Source: Mycolicibacter nonchromogenicus
GTDB lineage: Bacteria; Actinomycetota; Actinomycetes; Mycobacteriales; Mycobacteriaceae
Assembly: GCF_002101775.1 (NCBI RefSeq)
Contig: NZ_LQPI01000022.1
Coordinates: 35,139 to 99,138 of the forward strand
DNA length: 64,000 bases
Direction of reading: 5' to 3'
In this document: piece by piece, positions 46,384 through 57,761 of the stretch
Layout of the letters: the number at the start of each line of letters is the position of its first letter
How positions within the stretch are numbered: position 1 is the first letter of the stretch
Made by a program: the position numbers and the translations under genes
The notes under the pieces: model-generated
Told to the model about the DNA's origin: nothing
Database searches by the model: none
The model's input: only the letters and a program-made list of their open reading frames with translations

Positions 46384-49161
46384 GTGGCAAAGGCCCGCGT
46401 ACACGAGTTGGCCAAGGAACTCGGTGTCACAAGCAAGGAAGTCCTCGCTCGCCTGAGCGAACAGGGCGAATTCGTCAAATCGGCGTCCTCAACCGTGGAA
46501 GCCCCCGTAGCGCGGCGGCTGCGCGAGTCCTTCGGTGGCGGCAAGCCCGCCCCGAAGGCCGAAGCGCCCGCGGCCCCGGCACCCGCCAAGGCCACTCCGG
46601 CCACTCCGGCCCCGACGGCGACTCCGGGACCGGCGAAGCCGGCACCGGCTGCTGCGGCTGACGCCGCTGCCAAGCCGGCCGCTCCCGCCGCCCCCAAGCC
46701 CGCGGCTCCAGCGGCGTCTGCCGCTCCGGCCGCGCCCGCCGCCGAGGCCCCGGCCCCGGCACCGGCAGCTGCGGCGCCCTCCCCGGCGGCTCCGCCCGCT
46801 CCCGGCCCGCGACCGGCAACACCGGGCCCCAAGCCCGGCGCCCGCACCCCGCGCGTCGGCAACAACCCGTTCTCCTCGGCGCAGCCCGTTGAGCGCGCCA
46901 TCCCGCGTCCGCACCCGCAGGCCCCCCGGCCGGGCGGAGCGCCCCGGCCCGGCATGCCGCGGCCCGGCGGCGGCGCGACACCGGGCAACATGCCCGGACG
47001 CAGCAGCAACTTCGGTGCGCAGGGCCGTCCGCCGCGTCCCGGCGGTCCGCCTCGCCCCGGCGGTGGCGGCCGTCCAGGCGCTCCAGGCGGTCGTCCGGGC
47101 GGTCCCGGTGGCGGTCCGGGCGGTAACTACCGCGGCGGCGGGGCCGGTGGTCCCGGTGGCGGAGGTGCCCCCGCAGGCGCCGGCGCCGGAGGTTTCCGGG
47201 GTCGTCCCGGCGGCGGCGGCGGTCGTCCCGGCCAGCGCGGTGGCGCGGCCGGCGCGTTCGGCCGGCCCGGCGGTGCACCCAAGCGGGGACGCAAGTCGAA
47301 GCGGGCGAAACGCGCCGAGTACGAGAACATGCAGGCGCCGGTCGTCGGTGGTGTGCGGTTGCCGCACGGCAACGGCGAGACCATCCGGCTGGCTCGCGGC
47401 GCATCGCTGAGCGATTTCGCAGAGAAGATCGACGCGAACCCGGCTGCCCTGGTGCAGGCGCTGTTCAACCTCGGCGAGATGGTCACCGCCACCCAGTCGG
47501 TGGGTGACGAGACGCTGGAGCTGCTCGGCAGCGAGATGAACTTCGTGGTGCAGGTCGTCTCGCCCGAAGACGAGGACCGCGAGCTGCTGGAGTCCTTCGA
47601 TCTGACCTACGGCGAGGACGAGGGCGGCGAAGAGGATCTGCAGAGCCGGCCGCCGGTGGTCACCGTCATGGGTCACGTCGACCACGGCAAGACCCGACTG
47701 CTGGACACCATCCGCAAGGCCAACGTCCGCGAGGGCGAGGCCGGTGGCATCACCCAGCACATCGGCGCCTACCAGGTGTCGGTCGACTTCGAGGGCACCG
47801 AGCGCCTGATCACGTTCATCGACACCCCGGGTCACGAGGCGTTCACCGCCATGCGTGCCCGTGGCGCCAAGGCCACCGACATCGCGATCCTGGTGGTGGC
47901 CGCCGACGACGGTGTGATGCCGCAGACGGTGGAGGCGATCAACCATGCGCAGGCGGCTGATGTGCCGATCGTGGTGGCGGTCAACAAGATCGACAAGGAG
48001 GGCGCCGACCCGGCCAAGATCCGGGGGCAGCTCACCGAGTACGGACTTGTTGCCGAGGACTTCGGCGGCGACACCATGTTCGTCGACATCTCCGCCAAGC
48101 AGGGCACCAACATCGCGGCTCTGGAAGAGGCGGTGCTGCTGACCGCCGACGCTGCTCTGGACCTGCGGGCCAACCCCGACATGGAGGCTCAGGGTGTGGC
48201 GATCGAGGCTCACCTGGACCGTGGTCGCGGTCCGGTGGCCACCGTGCTGATCCAGCGCGGCACGCTGCGCGTCGGCGACTCGATCGTGGCCGGCGATGCC
48301 TACGGCCGGGTGCGGCGCATGGTCGACGAGCACGGCGAAGACGTCGAAGAGGCGTTGCCGTCGCGTCCCGTCCAGGTCATCGGGTTCACCTCGGTGCCGG
48401 GCGCCGGCGACAACCTGCTGGTGGTCGACGAGGACCGTATCGCTCGCCAGATCGCCGACAAGCGCAGCGCGCGCAAGCGCAATGCGCTGGCGGCGCGCTC
48501 TCGCAAGCGGATCTCGCTGGAGGACCTGGACTCGGCGCTGAAGGAAACCAGCCAGCTGAACCTGATCCTCAAGGGCGACAACGCCGGTACCGTCGAGGCG
48601 CTGGAAGAGGCCCTGATGGGTATCCAGGTCGACGACGAGGTGCAGCTGCGCGTCATCGACCGCGGTGTCGGTGGCATCACCGAGACCAACGTCAACCTGG
48701 CGTCGGCGTCGGACGCGATCATCATCGGGTTCAACGTGCGTGCGGAGGGCAAGGCCACCGAGCTGGCCAACCGCGAGGGTGTGGAGATCCGGTACTACTC
48801 GGTCATCTACCAGGCCATCGAAGAGATCGAGAGCGCGCTCAAGGGCATGCTCAAGCCGATCTACGAGGAGAAGGAGCTGGGTCGCGCGGAGATTCGCGCC
48901 ATCTTCCGGTCCTCCAAGGTCGGCAACATCGCCGGCTGCTTGGTCACCTCGGGTCTCATCCGCCGCAATGCCAAGGCACGGCTGCTGCGTGACAACGTGG
49001 TCGTCGCCGAGAACGTCACGGTCTCTTCGCTGCGCCGGGAGAAGGACGATGTCACCGAGGTCCGCGACGGCTACGAGTGTGGTCTGACGCTGACCTACAG
49101 CGACATCAAGGAAGGCGACGTCATCGAGACCTACGAGCTCGTCGAGAAGGCGCGGACCTAG
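46384..49161 (+). CDS. infB: Translation initiation factor IF-2
   Basis: A 925-residue GTPase that delivers initiator tRNA to the 30S subunit. IF2_N ([35 protein letters not shown]) opens the protein. A long low-complexity linker follows: Ala/Pro-rich (about residues 55-165), then Gly/Pro/Arg-rich repeats (about 170-305). A second IF2_N segment follows. The G domain keeps GHVDHGKT (430-437), DTPGHE (480-485) and NKID (534-537). Domains II-IV follow. GTG 46384 has CAGGAG upstream. It is about 25 residues longer than the M. tuberculosis protein, all in the linker. Confidence 0.96.
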   Translation: MAKARVHELAKELGVTSKEVLARLSEQGEFVKSASSTVEAPVARRLRESFGGGKPAPKAEAPAAPAPAKATPATPAPTATPGPAKPAPAAAADAAAKPAAPAAPKPAAPAASAAPAAPAAEAPAPAPAAAAPSPAAPPAPGPRPATPGPKPGARTPRVGNNPFSSAQPVERAIPRPHPQAPRPGGAPRPGMPRPGGGATPGNMPGRSSNFGAQGRPPRPGGPPRPGGGGRPGAPGGRPGGPGGGPGGNYRGGGAGGPGGGGAPAGAGAGGFRGRPGGGGGRPGQRGGAAGAFGRPGGAPKRGRKSKRAKRAEYENMQAPVVGGVRLPHGNGETIRLARGASLSDFAEKIDANPAALVQALFNLGEMVTATQSVGDETLELLGSEMNFVVQVVSPEDEDRELLESFDLTYGEDEGGEEDLQSRPPVVTVMGHVDHGKTRLLDTIRKANVREGEAGGITQHIGAYQVSVDFEGTERLITFIDTPGHEAFTAMRARGAKATDIAILVVAADDGVMPQTVEAINHAQAADVPIVVAVNKIDKEGADPAKIRGQLTEYGLVAEDFGGDTMFVDISAKQGTNIAALEEAVLLTADAALDLRANPDMEAQGVAIEAHLDRGRGPVATVLIQRGTLRVGDSIVAGDAYGRVRRMVDEHGEDVEEALPSRPVQVIGFTSVPGAGDNLLVVDEDRIARQIADKRSARKRNALAARSRKRISLEDLDSALKETSQLNLILKGDNAGTVEALEEALMGIQVDDEVQLRVIDRGVGGITETNVNLASASDAIIIGFNVRAEGKATELANREGVEIRYYSVIYQAIEEIESALKGMLKPIYEEKELGRAEIRAIFRSSKVGNIAGCLVTSGLIRRNAKARLLRDNVVVAENVTVSSLRREKDDVTEVRDGYECGLTLTYSDIKEGDVIETYELVEKART

Positions 49162-49163
49162 TC

Positions 49164-51949
<2,786 letters not shown>

Positions 51950-51960
51950 GATCGGCTGGT

Positions 51961-52521
51961 GTGAGCGGTCAGCGAGAGCGGATGCTGCGCGGGGAACCCT
52001 ATCGGCCTGACGACCCGGACTTGGTGGCCGGCCGACGGGATTGCCAGAAACTGGTGGCGGCGTTCAACGCGACCGGGCCCGACGACACCGACGCCCGCTG
52101 CGAACTGCTGGGGGAACTGCTCGGATCGTTCGGGGCCAATTCAGAGATTCTGCCCCGATTCTGTTGCGACTACGGGAAATACATCAACATTGGTGCCCAT
52201 TGTTTCGTCAACTACGACGCGGTCTTTCTGGACTGTGCGCCCATCACCGTCGGGGACCACGTGTCGATCGGCCCCCGTGCCCAGCTGCTGACGGCGCTGC
52301 ACCCGGTGGATGACATCGACGCGCGGCGGTCCGGCTGGGAATCGGCCGCGCCGATCACACTGGGCGACAACGTATGGCTGGCAGCGGGTGTGATCGTGTG
52401 CCCCGGCGTGTCGATCGGGGCCGACACGGTTGTGGGGGCCGGCAGCGTGGTGACCCGGAACCTGCCGGCCGGCGTACTCGCGGCCGGAAATCCATGCCGG
52501 GTGCTTCGGCGGATCGGCTAG
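51961..52521 (+). CDS. Maltose/galactoside O-acetyltransferase-like hexapeptide protein
   Basis: A 186-residue protein of the LacA/Maa family. The N-terminal Mac domain (RERMLRGEPYRPDDPDLVAGRRDCQKLVAAFN) precedes a left-handed beta helix of hexapeptide repeats (INIGAHCFVNYDAVFLDCAPITVGDHVSIGPRAQLLTALH). The catalytic histidine is probably that in LTALHPVDD. ITLGDNVWLAAGVIVCPGVSIGADTVVGAGSVV and AAGNPCRVLRRI complete it. It acetylates a sugar hydroxyl with acetyl-CoA; the acceptor is unknown. Its stop overlaps the opposite gene's stop by 4 bp (CTAG). Confidence 0.9.
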   Translation: MSGQRERMLRGEPYRPDDPDLVAGRRDCQKLVAAFNATGPDDTDARCELLGELLGSFGANSEILPRFCCDYGKYINIGAHCFVNYDAVFLDCAPITVGDHVSIGPRAQLLTALHPVDDIDARRSGWESAAPITLGDNVWLAAGVIVCPGVSIGADTVVGAGSVVTRNLPAGVLAAGNPCRVLRRIG

Positions 52522-52919
52522 CCCAAGAGACCTGCGCCGCCCACGCCGGCATTGAGCAGGCGAGCGCCGATGACGAAGGTGGTGACGAAGATCAACCAGC
52601 CCCATGCCGGCCAGACCACCATGCGGCTGCGTCGGCGTGCGCTGAGGCTCATGCCCACGCACGCGGTGAGCAGGGCAGCGCCCATACCGCCCCACGCCAC
52701 CAGGTAGGCCGCGTAGATCAGGTTGTCGTTGCAACTTTGCGCGCCCGAGCACCCGTCGGTCGCCATACCGGCGACCATCGAAAAGAGCAGACCCAGCCCG
52801 CAGGCCCCCAGCAGCAGCACCGCGAGCAGCGACGCGGCGATGACATCCCCGGGCCGCCGGCGCGGCGGCGGCCCGGGGCTATAGGGCCATGGGGGAGAAG
52901 GCGGGTAGTTCTGTGTCAC
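52518..52919 (-). CDS. Small Pro-rich membrane protein
   Basis: A 133-residue protein I do not recognise. A Pro/Tyr-rich cytoplasmic N-terminus (MTQNYPPSPPWPYSPGPPPRRRPGD) precedes three hydrophobic helices (VIAASLLAVLLLGACGLGLLFSMVAG, LIYAAYLVAWGGMGAALLTACVGM, MVVWPAWGWLIFVTTFVIGARLL). Two cysteines in ATDGCSGAQSCNDN lie in the first loop and may form a disulfide. GTG 52919 overlaps the echA stop (GTGA), so it is translationally coupled to echA. It resembles the many Pro-rich DUF-type actinobacterial membrane proteins. Confidence 0.75.
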   Translation of the reverse strand: MTQNYPPSPPWPYSPGPPPRRRPGDVIAASLLAVLLLGACGLGLLFSMVAGMATDGCSGAQSCNDNLIYAAYLVAWGGMGAALLTACVGMSLSARRRSRMVVWPAWGWLIFVTTFVIGARLLNAGVGGAGLLG

Positions 52920-53671
52920 TTCACCTGGGCGCGTCCGCGTTCCAGTACTGCCGCCCGGTTGGCGGCGACGTCGGCGCCGCTCACGGTGTTCAACCACTGC
53001 TTGGCCGCCATCGCCTCGATCCAAAGTCCGGTGGCGGTCTGCGACTCGTCGATGCGGTGATAGGAGGCCAGCAGCGCACGTACCGCGGCCTGATTGTTGC
53101 CGACGATCGTGGCCGCTGTGCGGCGCGCGGCGGGCAGCAGCTCAGCGTGGGGCACCACTTCGGTCACCAGCCCGGCCCGCAGCGCGTCGGCCGCCGACAG
53201 GTAGTCGCCGGTCAGACTCATCCGGCGGGCCAGGCCCACGCCGACCTTCTGGGGGAGCCGGACACTGAGGCCCCAGGACGGCAGCAACCCGACGCGGGCA
53301 TGGGTGTCGGCGAACCGGGCCTGCTCGGAGGCGATCAGGACGTCGCAGTACAGCGCCAACTCGAGCCCGCCGGTGACTGCTGCGCCGTTGATGGCGCCGA
53401 TCACGGGTTTGGTCATCGGGGGCCACTGCGGGGAAATGTCTGGTATGCCGGTGGATTCGCCGAACTCCTTGAGGTCCAACCCGGCGCAGAACACCGGATC
53501 GGCGCCGGTCAGGATCACCACGTCCACGTCGTCGTCGGCGTCAGCATCGGCCAGTGCGCTGAAGATGGCATCACGTAACGCGCCGGACAGCGCGTTGCGG
53601 GCCTGCGGGCGGTTGAGGGTCAGGGTGCGGATTCGGTCCTGTGTCTGGACCAGCAGAATGTCATCGCTCAC
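52916..53671 (-). CDS. Enoyl-CoA hydratase/isomerase family protein (EchA16-like)
   Basis: A 251-residue crotonase-fold protein. The oxyanion-hole segments are NRPQARNALSGALRD, VVILTGADPVFCAGLDLKEFG, and PVIGAINGAAVTGGLELALYCDVLIASEQARFADTHARVGLLPSWGLSVRLPQKVG. Of the two classical hydratase glutamates, the first aligned position carries the G-G-L-E of TGGLELAL; the second position has S in LLPSWGLSV, so true hydratase activity is uncertain. The GTG start is fixed by similarity and by a -10 box 6 nt upstream. Divergent from the DUF1802 gene. Confidence 0.88.
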   Translation of the reverse strand: MSDDILLVQTQDRIRTLTLNRPQARNALSGALRDAIFSALADADADDDVDVVILTGADPVFCAGLDLKEFGESTGIPDISPQWPPMTKPVIGAINGAAVTGGLELALYCDVLIASEQARFADTHARVGLLPSWGLSVRLPQKVGVGLARRMSLTGDYLSAADALRAGLVTEVVPHAELLPAARRTAATIVGNNQAAVRALLASYHRIDESQTATGLWIEAMAAKQWLNTVSGADVAANRAAVLERGRAQVK

Positions 53672-53677
53672 CGGTTC

Positions 53678-53683
53678 ACCGTA
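53678..53683 (-). promoter_or_regulatory. -10 box of a probable leaderless echA transcript
   Basis: On the minus strand TACGGT (53683 down to 53678) lies 6 nt before GTG 53671. Confidence 0.5.
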
Positions 53684-53691
53684 GCCCCGAC

Positions 53692-53697
53692 TACCCT
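53692..53697 (+). promoter_or_regulatory. -10 box of a probable leaderless DUF1802 transcript
   Basis: TACCCT ends 7 nt before ATG 53705. It is only 8 bp from the opposing echA -10 box, so two divergent promoters share a 33-bp gap. Confidence 0.5.
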
Positions 53698-53704
53698 GAA
53701 CGGA

Positions 53705-54256
53705 ATGCACGGTATGGCGTTGAAGGAGTGGAGCGCTGTCATTGCCGCGCTGCTGGCCGGCCGGCAACGAATTCTGCTGCGCAAAGGTGGCATTCACGAG
53801 AAGCGGTTCGCCGTCAGCGCAGATGAGTTCCTGCTGTTCCCGACCGCGGTGCACAGCCACGCCGAGCGGGTCCGTCCACAACACCGCGACCTGCTCGCGC
53901 CGGCGGCCGCCGATTCCACCGCTGATCAGGTGCTGGTTCGGGCCGCAGCCAAAGTCCTTGCCGCGCTGCCCGTCGAGCGGCCCGAGGCGCTGGATGACAT
54001 CGCGGACCTGCACATCTGGACCACTGAATCGGTGCGCGCCGATCGGCTGGATTTCCGGCCCAAACACCGGCTGACAGCGCTGGTGATCCAGGTGTTCCCA
54101 CTGTCGACGCCGGTGCGGCTGCCCCGCAGCCCCGACTACGCCGGCTGTGCCAGCTGGGTGCAGCTACCGATCGCCGACCCCGAACTGGGCGCCCCGGTAT
54201 TCACCGACGACGATCTCGAGGCGGTGACCGCCCGGGTCCGCGACACCGTCGGCTGA
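53705..54256 (+). CDS. DUF1802 family protein
   Basis: A 183-residue soluble protein. The opening MALKEWSAVIAALLAGRQRILLRKGGIHEKRFAVSADEFLLFPTAVHSHAERVRPQHR is the DUF1802 signature. A central linker and a C-terminal part (LTALVIQVFPLSTPVRLPRSPDYAGCASWVQLP) follow. The function is unknown. It is transcribed away from echA and converges on the sulfur operon, with a hairpin between. Confidence 0.8.
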   Translation: MHGMALKEWSAVIAALLAGRQRILLRKGGIHEKRFAVSADEFLLFPTAVHSHAERVRPQHRDLLAPAAADSTADQVLVRAAAKVLAALPVERPEALDDIADLHIWTTESVRADRLDFRPKHRLTALVIQVFPLSTPVRLPRSPDYAGCASWVQLPIADPELGAPVFTDDDLEAVTARVRDTVG

Positions 54257-54273
54257 GCGGCCCGCCGGCTCAG
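54253..54273. terminator. Short hairpin between DUF1802 and sfnB-like genes
   Basis: CTGAGC (54253-54258) pairs with GCTCAG (54268-54273) around a GC-rich 9-nt loop. It covers the end of the DUF1802 gene and the stop of the opposing gene. Modest stability. Confidence 0.45.
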
Positions 54274-55475
54274 ATCTGCGCGTGATTGGGCGGCCGAACA
54301 GCGGCGAGTTCCCAAGCTCCGATGTGGTGGTACTTCCAATCGACCGGATCATGCACGCTGTGGGTGCGCGCGTTGCGCCAGTGCCGGTCCAATCCGTGCT
54401 TGAGGTCGGTTCCGCTGGCCCCGGTCAACGCGAACAGCTCGTTGGTCACGTCCACGGCCACGTCGCTGGCGAACGCCTTGGCCTGGGCGACCGCGATCGA
54501 CCCGTGTGCGGCGGTGTCGGGACCGGCCGGGACCAGGCCCAACTCATCGAGGACGTCAGCTGCCCAGCGCAGCAGCTGCACGGCGGCACGGGTGCGGGTT
54601 GCCAACCGGCCGAACCGCAACCGGATGTTGGGATCCTCCGCGGCGGTCGGTGCACGTTCGGCCCGGTACGCCTCGAAGAACGGCCGGCTGCGGGTGCGGA
54701 CGAACTCTCCGGCATCGGCGAGGGCTCCCTGGGCGATCCCGGCTTCGATGGCGGCGTGCACCAGCTGCGCGCGCGCCCCGAGCAGCTGCGGCCCGTCGAA
54801 CGCCGTCCCGTACGGCACGACGAAGCCCGCATCGACGCGTACCCCGTCGAATGTTGTTGTGCCGCTGACGGTGGAACGCTGTCCCATCGCCGCCCAGTCC
54901 TCGTCGATGCTGACCCCTGCCCGGTCACGCTCGACCAGGGCGAGTACCAGCCGGCCGTCGGGATCGAGCGCGCTGGCGGCCAGCCAGCGCGCGGTGATGG
55001 CGCCGGTGCTGTAGTACTTGACGCCCTCCAGGCGCCAGCCCGGTCCGTCGGCGACCAGACGGGTCTTGAGGTCCAGGGCGTGGGTGCCGCCGCGCTCGGC
55101 GAGCACCGGCGCGATGCGGCCGCCCTCGGTCACCGCGCCCAGCAGCGTCGCGCGCTGGTCGGCGGTACCCAGCAGACGCAGGATGTCGATCGCCAGGTAG
55201 TGGCCCTGCGGGATCTGCGCCAGTGCCGAATCCGCGGCGGCGATCGTCGTGATCACCTCGGCCAGCGTCACCGGCCCCAGACCCGACCCGCCGTCGGCGA
55301 CGGGGACCGTGATCGCCGGCAGGCCCGATCGGTCGAACTCGGCGAGCTCGGCGTGCGGAACGCGCCCTGCACGATCCCGGTCGGCCGCGCCGGGGCGTAC
55401 CGCGTCGGCGAAGGACTTTGCGGCCGCGACGGCTTCGGCGTGACTGTCAAGTCGCACCGCGGTGCCTGCCGTCAC
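54270..55475 (-). CDS. SfnB-family sulfur-acquisition flavoprotein
   Basis: A 401-residue member of the acyl-CoA-dehydrogenase-like monooxygenases used for organosulfur compounds. AVRPGAADRDRAGRVPHAELAEFDRSGLPAITVPVADGGSGLGPVTLAEVITTIAAADSALAQIPQGHYLAIDILR is the N-terminal part. The closing LTGASGTDLKHGLDRHWRNARTHSVHDPVDWKYHHIGAW is the hallmark of the SfnB/DszC group. The acyl-CoA dehydrogenase catalytic glutamate is absent from the usual place. It is the last gene of the four-gene operon, overlapping SfnG-like by 4 bp. Probable role: oxygenation of a sulfur compound with reduced flavin. Confidence 0.85.
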   Translation of the reverse strand: MTAGTAVRLDSHAEAVAAAKSFADAVRPGAADRDRAGRVPHAELAEFDRSGLPAITVPVADGGSGLGPVTLAEVITTIAAADSALAQIPQGHYLAIDILRLLGTADQRATLLGAVTEGGRIAPVLAERGGTHALDLKTRLVADGPGWRLEGVKYYSTGAITARWLAASALDPDGRLVLALVERDRAGVSIDEDWAAMGQRSTVSGTTTFDGVRVDAGFVVPYGTAFDGPQLLGARAQLVHAAIEAGIAQGALADAGEFVRTRSRPFFEAYRAERAPTAAEDPNIRLRFGRLATRTRAAVQLLRWAADVLDELGLVPAGPDTAAHGSIAVAQAKAFASDVAVDVTNELFALTGASGTDLKHGLDRHWRNARTHSVHDPVDWKYHHIGAWELAAVRPPNHAQI

Positions 55476-56602
55476 GGCAGTGCCGGCTCAGGGACGGGCG
55501 CCAGCCCGGCGTGTGCTTCCAGTTCGCGCACCAGGGGCAGCACGTTACGGCCGAATGCCTCGACCTCTTCCTGGAAGTGCAGGAACCCGGCCAGGATCAG
55601 GTTCACGCCCAGCTTCCGGTAGGCGACGATGCGCTCGGCGACCTGTTCGGCGGTGCCGATCAACTGGGTGCGGAAGCCGTCGTTGTACTGCACCAAGTCT
55701 TCGAAGGTGGAGTTCGCCCACATGCCCCGCCGGTCTGCGGTCGAGGCGCCGGCCTGGCGCACCGCAGCGCCGAACCCCTCAACCGCGGGAACATCGGCCT
55801 TGGCGATGATCTCGCGCAGCACCTCTTTGGCCTCCGCTTCGGTGTCGCGCACGATGACGAAGCCGTTGAGGCCGAAGCGGGGCGGCTCGGCGCGACCGGC
55901 ATCGGCCGCGACCCGGCGCAGGTCGGCCAACTGCGCGGTGACCCCGTCGAAGTCGTTGCCGTTGGAGAAGTACCAGTCCGAATAGCGTCCGCCGTTGTTG
56001 CGCGCCGCCGTGGAGTTACCACCCTGGAAGATCTCCGGGTGGGGTCGCCCCTCCCAGGAGAGCGGCTTGGGCTGCAGATTGAAGTCCCGGATGCGGTAGA
56101 AGTCACCGGCCAGCTCGGCGTGATCGTTGGTCCAGATCTCCCGCAGCGCCTGGATGAATTCCGCACTGCGCCGGTAGCGTTCGTCGTGCTCGAGCCACGG
56201 TTCGCCGAGCTTGGTGAACTCGTCCTTGAGCCAGCCGCTGACGATGTTGACCGCCACCCGCCCGTTGGACAGATGGTCCGCGGTCGCCAGCCATTTCGCC
56301 AGCACTCCCGGCTGCCACATGCCCGGGTGCACCGCGGCGATCACCTTGAGCCGCTGCGTGGCCAGCAGCAGGGCCAGACTGAAACTGGTTGACTCGTGCT
56401 GGTATTCGGCGCTGTAGCTCGCCGTGTATCGGACCTGAGTCAGGGCGTACTCAAAGCCGGCTTCCTCGGCGATCCGGGCCAGGGCCACGTTGTAGTCGTA
56501 GCTCCAGTCGGTGCGTTGCTCAATCGTTGAGGTGACCAGTCCACCGCTGACGTTGGGAACCCAGTAGGCGAAACTCAGCGGCGTGGGGGCATTGGTCGGC
56601 AT
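55472..56602 (-). CDS. sfnG: FMNH2-dependent dimethyl sulfone monooxygenase (SfnG-like)
   Basis: A 376-residue luciferase-like monooxygenase. PLSFAYWVPNVSGGLVTSTIEQRTDWSYDYNVALARIAEEAGFEYALTQVRY is characteristic of SfnG. VHPGMWQPGVLAKWLATADHLSNGRVAVNIVSGWLKDEF and FQGGNSTAARNNGGRYSDWYFSNGNDFDG continue the TIM-barrel. SfnG converts dimethyl sulfone to methanesulfinate with FMNH2 and oxygen. No flavin reductase is adjacent, so one from elsewhere must serve. It lies 13 bp after the SsuD-like gene. Confidence 0.9.
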   Translation of the reverse strand: MPTNAPTPLSFAYWVPNVSGGLVTSTIEQRTDWSYDYNVALARIAEEAGFEYALTQVRYTASYSAEYQHESTSFSLALLLATQRLKVIAAVHPGMWQPGVLAKWLATADHLSNGRVAVNIVSGWLKDEFTKLGEPWLEHDERYRRSAEFIQALREIWTNDHAELAGDFYRIRDFNLQPKPLSWEGRPHPEIFQGGNSTAARNNGGRYSDWYFSNGNDFDGVTAQLADLRRVAADAGRAEPPRFGLNGFVIVRDTEAEAKEVLREIIAKADVPAVEGFGAAVRQAGASTADRRGMWANSTFEDLVQYNDGFRTQLIGTAEQVAERIVAYRKLGVNLILAGFLHFQEEVEAFGRNVLPLVRELEAHAGLAPVPEPALP

Positions 56603-56615
56603 TGCCTTGTCTTCC

Positions 56616-57761
56616 TTACGTTGTCAGTGAGGTAACGGGGTGGTCGAGCAGTCCCCGCTCGGCCAGAATCGGCACCACACCCTCGCCGAACGAGAACGCC
56701 TCTTCCAGGTGCGGATAGCCGGACAGGACGAATTCGTCCAATCCCAGCTGGTAGTACTCCTCGATGCGGTCGGCGACCTCCTCGTGGCTGCCCACCAGCG
56801 CGGTTCCGGCGCCGCCACGGACCAGACCGACACCGGCCCAAAGGTTCGGTGACACCTCGAGTTGGTCGGTGCGACCGCCGTGCAGCGCGGTCATCCGTCG
56901 CTGGCCCTCCGACCCGGACTTCTGTTGGATCTGCTGGGCCCGCTGGATCTGCTCGGGGCTGAGTCCGGCCAGCAGCTTGTCGGCTTGGGCCCACGCCTCT
57001 TCCGCGGTGGGTCGGCTGATCACATGCAGCCGGATGCCGAACCGCAGCTCACCGGAGGCCACTCGGGCCGAACCCAGGTCCTTGACCCGCCGGCGCACCG
57101 CGTCGAGCTTCTCGGCGACCTGGGCAGGTGGTTCGCCCCAGGTCAGGTAGACATCGGAGTGCTTGGCCGCCACATCGATAGCCGCGGCCGAGGACCCGCC
57201 GAGATAGATCTCCGGCCAGGTCTCGGCGGGCACGATGGTCGCATCCTCGACGAAGAGGTGATCGCCGTGGAACGTGACCGGATCCCCAGTCCACAGCTGC
57301 CGGAAGATCGTGAGGAAATCGGCGGCGCGGGCGTAGCGCGCGTCCTTGTCCAAGTCGTCGCCGAAGCGCCGCTGCTCAGCGTCGTCGCCGCCGGTGACGA
57401 CGTTGAGCAGTAGCCGGCCTCCCGACACCCGCTGGAAGGTCGCGGCCGCCTGGGCTACCAGCGTCGGCGCCTGCAGACCCGGACGGAAGGCCACCAGGAA
57501 CTTGAACCGCTTGGTGAGTTGGCTCAGCGCGGCGGTGAACACCCACGCGTCCTCGCACCAGCTGCTGGTCGGGGTCAGCGCCCCGGTGAACCCCAACTGC
57601 TCCGCCGCCCCCGCGACCAGACGCAGGTAGTCCAGGTCCGGGGCGCGGTCGGCGCCATAGGGATTCACGCGGCTGCCTGCGGCACCGACGGCGTTCCCCA
57701 GACTCAGGTCGCTGCGGGAGTCGCCGTTGGTGGGCAGGAACCAGTGCAGTGTGATAGCCAT
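56616..57761 (-). CDS. ssuD: FMNH2-dependent alkanesulfonate monooxygenase (SsuD/MsuD-like)
   Basis: A 381-residue luciferase-like enzyme that cleaves C-S bonds of alkanesulfonates to give sulfite and an aldehyde. HWFLPTNGDSRSDL, GALTPTSSWCEDAWVFTAALSQLTKRFKFLVAFRPGLQAPTLVAQAAATFQRVSGGRLLLNVVTGGDDAEQRRFGD, EIYLGGSSAAAIDVAAKHSDVYLTWGEPP and LSGYPHLEEAFSFGEGVVP match SsuD. With SfnG it could take dimethyl sulfone through to sulfite. Its ATG overlaps the stop of the preceding gene by 1 bp. There is no SsuABC transporter in the window. Confidence 0.9.
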   Translation of the reverse strand: MAITLHWFLPTNGDSRSDLSLGNAVGAAGSRVNPYGADRAPDLDYLRLVAGAAEQLGFTGALTPTSSWCEDAWVFTAALSQLTKRFKFLVAFRPGLQAPTLVAQAAATFQRVSGGRLLLNVVTGGDDAEQRRFGDDLDKDARYARAADFLTIFRQLWTGDPVTFHGDHLFVEDATIVPAETWPEIYLGGSSAAAIDVAAKHSDVYLTWGEPPAQVAEKLDAVRRRVKDLGSARVASGELRFGIRLHVISRPTAEEAWAQADKLLAGLSPEQIQRAQQIQQKSGSEGQRRMTALHGGRTDQLEVSPNLWAGVGLVRGGAGTALVGSHEEVADRIEEYYQLGLDEFVLSGYPHLEEAFSFGEGVVPILAERGLLDHPVTSLTT

